10,227 nucleotides of DNA from Prosthecobacter debontii (GTDB lineage: Bacteria; Verrucomicrobiota; Verrucomicrobiia; Verrucomicrobiales; Akkermansiaceae): the NCBI GenBank assembly GCA_945883455.1, contig CAMCXJ010000071.1, positions 1 through 10,227 of the forward strand, written 5' to 3'. The translations under genes were made by a program, and so were the position numbers. The notes beneath the pieces were generated by a model that searched no databases, was not told the DNA's origin, and saw only the letters and a program-made list of their open reading frames with translations. This document shows positions 7,541-10,227 of this stretch, piece after piece (the first letter of the stretch is position 1; every line of letters begins with the position of its first letter).

Positions 7541-7565
7541 ATGTTTATTATTTTTAGGTTGTCAA
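7536..7565 (-). promoter_or_regulatory. Putative promoter of the GH67-like gene
   Basis: On the minus strand a perfect TTGACA (7560-7565) is followed by an A/T-rich 18-base spacer and a weak TCCCAT (7536-7541). It would give a leader of about 100 bases before the start at 7428. The same bases read TTGTCA on the plus strand (7559-7564), upstream of the tRNA. The -10 match is poor, so this is tentative. Confidence 0.3.
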
Positions 7566-7571
7566 AGCCGG

Positions 7572-7607
7572 GGGTGGGGGACTTACTCCCCGCCCGCCCG
7601 TAAGGGC
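7572..7607 (+). other. Two GC-rich hairpins in the leader before tRNA-Phe
   Basis: The first hairpin pairs the G run at 7572-7580 with the C-rich run at 7588-7595 around the loop ACTTACT, with one bulge. The second is GCCC/GGGC (7596-7607) closed by the loop GTAA, a GNRA-type tetraloop. They lie directly before the mature tRNA start at 7615. They may be part of the precursor leader or a terminator-like barrier. Confidence 0.4.
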
Positions 7608-7614
7608 ACTGTGA

Positions 7615-7687
7615 GGCCCGATAGCTCAGTTGGTAGAGCAGCGGATTGAAAATTCGCGTGTCGCTGGTTCGAATCCGGCTCGGGCCA
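7615..7687 (+). tRNA. tRNA-Phe (anticodon GAA)
   Basis: A complete cloverleaf of 73 bases can be folded by eye. The acceptor GGCCCGA (7615-7621) pairs with TCGGGCC (7680-7686). The D stem is GCTC/GAGC. The anticodon stem GCGGA/TTCGC carries loop TTGAAAA with anticodon GAA at 7648-7650. The T arm is GCTGG-TTCGAAT-CCGGC. The discriminator is A at 7687. The next bases are CCT, so the CCA end is not encoded and must be added by a nucleotidyltransferase. Confidence 0.97.
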
Positions 7688-7716
7688 CCTCCTTTTTCCC
7701 TTATCCTAAAAGGGCT

Positions 7717-7742
7717 GCCGGCCACAAGCGGGCTGGTTTTTT
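7717..7742 (+). terminator. Intrinsic terminator after tRNA-Phe
   Basis: The stem CCGGCC/GGCTGG (six pairs, one G-U, extendable by one more G-U) with loop ACAAGCG is followed at once by six T. It lies about 30 bases after the tRNA. This suggests that the tRNA is transcribed alone. Confidence 0.75.
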
Positions 7743-8066
7743 CTAACAGGAAAAAAAGTCGGTGCCCGAATGTCGCCCGAATCGGAGGAATTCACTTTTT
7801 CGGTGGATGGCTGAAAAGCGGAATCGGCGTTTCTTCAAGCGGCTTTTAGGGTGAGTGATGGAAAAAGGAAGTAACCCGGTAGCATCCCGTCGTCCCGCCA
7901 AACAAAGCCGTCGAAAAATCACAGCAGTCCAGAGCCTGCCGCGCACTCTACTTTGTTGTCACTTTTTCGCGCACGGACTTATGGCAACCGGTCTAGACAG
8001 GAATCGGATGCGTTGAGATCACTGCTTGCCAATCCGTGAGGGGCGGCATCACTCTCCCGCACCGAT
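7743..8066. other. Gene-free spacer before proS
   Basis: No credible gene is seen in these 324 bases; the short open frames on both strands lack family features and one runs through the tRNA. The spacer holds a tandem GCCCGAAT (7764-7771 and 7775-7782), three copies of GAATCGG (7779, 7821, 8001), and a bulged hairpin at 7814-7847. In that hairpin AAAAGC pairs with GCTTTT, and inside it CGTTT pairs with AAGCG around loop CTTC. A possible -35 TTGTCA at 7956-7961 is followed after 18 bases by TATGGC, a weak candidate promoter for proS. No T-box motif is recognised. Confidence 0.5.
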
Positions 8067-9608
8067 ATGACCGCAGATAAAACCGCCATCACCCCGACCC
8101 GGGAACAGGATTTCCCCGAGTGGTATCAACAAGTCATCAAGGCCGCCGATCTCGCGGAAAACTCCGAGACGCGGGGTTGCATGGTGATTAAGCCGTGGGG
8201 CTACGGCATCTGGGAACTCATTCAGCAGCAGCTCGACCGCCGATTCAAGCAGACGGGCCACCAGAACGCCTATTTCCCGCTGCTGATTCCGCTGTCCTAC
8301 CTCGAAAAGGAGGCGGAACACGCAGAGGGCTTCGCGACGGAGTGCGCAGTGGTGACGCACCATCGCCTTGAGGCCGTGAAAGATCCGGTGACTGGGAAAA
8401 CGAAAATGATCCCCACCGGCGAGCTGGCGGAGCCTTACGTGATCCGCCCGACCTCGGAAACGATTATCGGCGCGGCCTTCGCGCGCTGGGTGCAGAGCTA
8501 CCGCGACCTACCGCTGCTCATCAACCAATGGGCGAACGTGATGCGCTGGGAAATGCGCCCGCGTCTGTTCCTGCGGACGGCGGAGTTCCTCTGGCAGGAA
8601 GGTCATACCGCGCACGAGACCAAGGAAGAAGCTATCGTGGAAACGCGGATGATCCACCGCCTTTACGAGGAGTTTCTGCGCGACCACCTCGCCATCCCCG
8701 TCGTGCCCGGCGAGAAAAGCGAGAACGAGCGCTTTCCTGGCGCGGATATGACCCTGACCGTCGAGGCGATGGTGCAGGATCGGAAAGCCATCCAGGCCGG
8801 AACGTCGCATTACCTCGGGCAGAATTTCTCGAAGGCGCAGGAAATCTGTTTTACCTCGCGCGAGGGCAACCGGGAGTTTGCCCACACCACCTCATGGGGC
8901 GTTTCCACGCGCCTGATCGGCACGCTGATCATGGCCCATTCCGACGACGACGGCCTGGTGCTGCCGCCGCGCGTCGCCACTCAGCAGGTAGTCATCATCC
9001 CGGTCACGCCGAAGGAGGAGACCAAGGAAGCCGTTCTCGCCGCCTGCCAAGCGCTCGCGGAAACCCTCCGCATGACCCGCACTTTCCACGGCGATCCGAT
9101 CCGCGCCTTTGTCGATGCCCGCGATATCCAGGGCGGCTCGAAAAAATGGGATTGGGTGAAAAAAGGCACGCCGATCCGTATCGAGATCGGCCCGCGTGAC
9201 ATCGAGTCGTGCAAGGTCTGCCTCCAGCGCCGCGACCAGGCACCGACCGAGAAAGCGTTCCTCGACAAGGAAGATTTCATCCGGAGCGTTTCCGATATCT
9301 TGCAGGAAATTCATGACAAACTACTTTCAAAAGCCCGTGCGTTGCGTGACGCGAACATCACGCCCTGCTCGGAGATCGGCGCGTTTCATGCCCATTGGGA
9401 AAAGGAAAATCCCGGCTGGCTGCTCACCCCGTGGGCAGGCACTTCGGAGGAGGAGGACGCCCTTTCCAAGCAGCACAAGATCACCATCCGCTGCCTGCCG
9501 CTGGCGGATGCTGGATTGCCGGAACATCTGTTCGCAGGGCTTTCCGACAAATGTTTCCTGACCGGAAAACAAAGTAGCGCAGTCACGCTATGGGGACGGA
9601 GCTACTGA
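8067..9608 (+). CDS. proS: Prolyl-tRNA synthetase, eukaryote/archaeal-like type
   Basis: This 513-residue class II synthetase charges tRNA-Pro with proline. It is the form without the insertion domain of the E. coli type and ends with the C-terminal tyrosine (RSY) seen in the archaeal/eukaryotic branch. Visible motifs are RPTSE (127-131), motif 2 from RPRLFLRTAEF through WQEGHT (164-181), GTSHYLGQNFSKA (245-257) and motif 3 TTSWGVSTRLIG (274-285, Arg282). The anticodon-binding domain follows, with GGSKKWDWVKKGTPIRIEIG (356-375). In the C-terminal domain the usual zinc cysteines are mostly replaced: WAGTSEEE stands where WCGxxxC is expected, and KCFLTGK where CxxC is expected. The domain therefore probably folds without zinc. 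No Shine-Dalgarno site is near the ATG. The gene stands alone, after a long spacer. Confidence 0.95.
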   Translation: MTADKTAITPTREQDFPEWYQQVIKAADLAENSETRGCMVIKPWGYGIWELIQQQLDRRFKQTGHQNAYFPLLIPLSYLEKEAEHAEGFATECAVVTHHRLEAVKDPVTGKTKMIPTGELAEPYVIRPTSETIIGAAFARWVQSYRDLPLLINQWANVMRWEMRPRLFLRTAEFLWQEGHTAHETKEEAIVETRMIHRLYEEFLRDHLAIPVVPGEKSENERFPGADMTLTVEAMVQDRKAIQAGTSHYLGQNFSKAQEICFTSREGNREFAHTTSWGVSTRLIGTLIMAHSDDDGLVLPPRVATQQVVIIPVTPKEETKEAVLAACQALAETLRMTRTFHGDPIRAFVDARDIQGGSKKWDWVKKGTPIRIEIGPRDIESCKVCLQRRDQAPTEKAFLDKEDFIRSVSDILQEIHDKLLSKARALRDANITPCSEIGAFHAHWEKENPGWLLTPWAGTSEEEDALSKQHKITIRCLPLADAGLPEHLFAGLSDKCFLTGKQSSAVTLWGRSY

Positions 9609-9624
9609 AATCCGCGTCAACAAC

Positions 9625-9638
9625 CGCCGCTTCCGGCG
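9625..9638 (+). terminator. Short hairpin after proS, possible weak terminator
   Basis: A perfect five-pair stem CGCCG/CGGCG with loop CTTC starts 17 bases after the proS stop. The following bases TATCTCGTT contain few T, so intrinsic termination would be inefficient. Confidence 0.3.
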
Positions 9639-9689
9639 TATCTCGTTAGGTCATCTCCCGGAAGCCCGGTCAGGTAAGGGTGTTTTAGG

Positions 9690-9706
9690 GGCTGGAATCG
9701 CCAGCC
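9690..9706. other. Perfect hairpin between convergent genes
   Basis: GGCTGG and CCAGCC form six perfect pairs around loop AATCG, 6 bases before the stop of the minus-strand gene. Neither strand has a T run after the stem. It may be a processing or rho-independent-like barrier between the convergent genes, but this is unproven. Confidence 0.35.
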
Positions 9707-9711
9707 ACTGA

Positions 9712-10227
9712 TCACCGGGGGATTTCGTTGAGAGTGTAGAACGCCTCGGGGTGCCAGAGGGTGAGGCCGGAGGTGGATTTCACGCCGGGGGCCTTGAGGT
9801 GGTGGACGTGGCCGCGGACAAGGCCATCGATGACGAGGCGCACGGATTTGCCATCGGCGGCGACGGTGGCGGATTTTACGACGGGGGTGGCCTTGTCCAC
9901 TTCGGGCGAGCCGTAGCCTTTTTGTAGGATGTAAGTCCATGCCTCCATCGAGTAGGAGGCGGGGTTCACGGCGGAGGCTGGGTCAACCGGCTCGGTGAAA
10001 GTGAGGGTGAAGCCGTCGGGCTGCGCGCTCATCGTGTGGATCTCGAAAGGAGTTTTGCCGGTCCATTTCACGCGGTCGAAGTTGAAAGGCTGGTTGCCGC
10101 GGGAGGCCCAGCCACGGTTGGAGCCACCGACGAAGAGGACGCCACGCTCATCGAGTTTGGCGGGGATGATGCCGCACTGGAAGCCTTCGAGGAAATGGAA
10201 GACTGCGCCTTGGTAGATGCCGTTGAC
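9712..10227 (-). CDS. C-terminal part of a PVC-type sorbosone-dehydrogenase-like / heme-binding protein (truncated by window edge)
   Basis: The frame is open from the right edge of the window to a TGA at 9712-9714, giving the last 171 residues. I translated the part beyond the internal GTG at 10071 by hand and found no stop up to base 10227. The fragment begins VNGIYQGAVFHFLEG, then has GGSNRGWASRG (about 35-45). It then has a domain of alternating strands with FTLTFTEPVDPAS and a segment AWTYILQKGYGSPEVD. I know this layout from large predicted secreted dehydrogenases of Verrucomicrobia and Planctomycetes, in which a beta-propeller of the sorbosone/glucose dehydrogenase type is followed by such a domain and often a cytochrome c. 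Propeller, heme motif and signal peptide would lie outside the window. The substrate is unknown. It converges on proS. Confidence 0.75.
   Translation of the reverse strand, partial: VNGIYQGAVFHFLEGFQCGIIPAKLDERGVLFVGGSNRGWASRGNQPFNFDRVKWTGKTPFEIHTMSAQPDGFTLTFTEPVDPASAVNPASYSMEAWTYILQKGYGSPEVDKATPVVKSATVAADGKSVRLVIDGLVRGHVHHLKAPGVKSTSGLTLWHPEAFYTLNEIPR

Noticed and set aside
7646..7849. Short plus-strand frame starting inside the tRNA
   Set aside because: It begins in the tRNA-Phe gene and crosses its terminator; not a plausible gene.
7660..8066. Integration site at the tRNA-Phe 3' end
   Set aside because: No second copy of the tRNA 3' end and no integrase or phage gene in the window.
7743..8066. 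T-box or other known riboswitch before proS
   Set aside because: No T-box sequence or specifier loop could be recognised, and the run of hairpins does not match a known class.

Overview
The window is about 10 kb of mostly housekeeping sequence from a GC-rich bacterium. A member of the Verrucomicrobiota (PVC group) is the best guess. The main pointer is the partial gene at the right edge: its C-terminal domain, with the GGSNRGWASRG motif, recalls the large sorbosone-dehydrogenase-like or heme-binding proteins common in Verrucomicrobia and Planctomycetes. The eukaryote/archaeal-type prolyl-tRNA synthetase and the near absence of Shine-Dalgarno sequences fit but do not prove this. No lineage marker such as rRNA is present.

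Left part (1-5689, all on +). The C-terminal half of a membrane glycosyltransferase (family 2) is followed 3 nt later by a lipoprotein L,D-transpeptidase; both belong to the cell envelope. Next comes rpsT (ribosomal protein S20) with its own TTGACA promoter and a good intrinsic terminator. Thirteen bases after that terminator a 75-residue zinc-ribbon protein begins, followed by a beta-CASP metallo-beta-lactamase nuclease, which has the only convincing Shine-Dalgarno site in the window. The homoserine kinase and threonine synthase genes (thrB, thrC) follow. They overlap in TAATG and supply the last two steps of threonine synthesis.

Middle (5704-8066). A 574-residue protein on the minus strand ends 14 nt from the convergent thrC. 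Its sequence lacks an obvious name, but motif order and spacing resemble the catalytic barrel of family 67 alpha-glucuronidases, without the N-terminal domain of that family. Its upstream region is unusual: a four-run G tract (putative quadruplex), two GC-rich hairpins, and a TTGTCAA/TTGACAA element that could serve as -35 on both strands. A tRNA-Phe(GAA) gene and its terminator follow, then 324 bases without a gene.

Right part (8067-10227). proS (513 aa, type lacking the bacterial insertion domain) converges on the partial minus-strand dehydrogenase-like gene. The gap between them holds two short perfect hairpins.

No CRISPR array, insertion sequence, phage gene or obvious defence system is visible. 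The most interesting item is the cryptic GH67-like protein; the terminator, zinc-ribbon and beta-CASP arrangement comes second.
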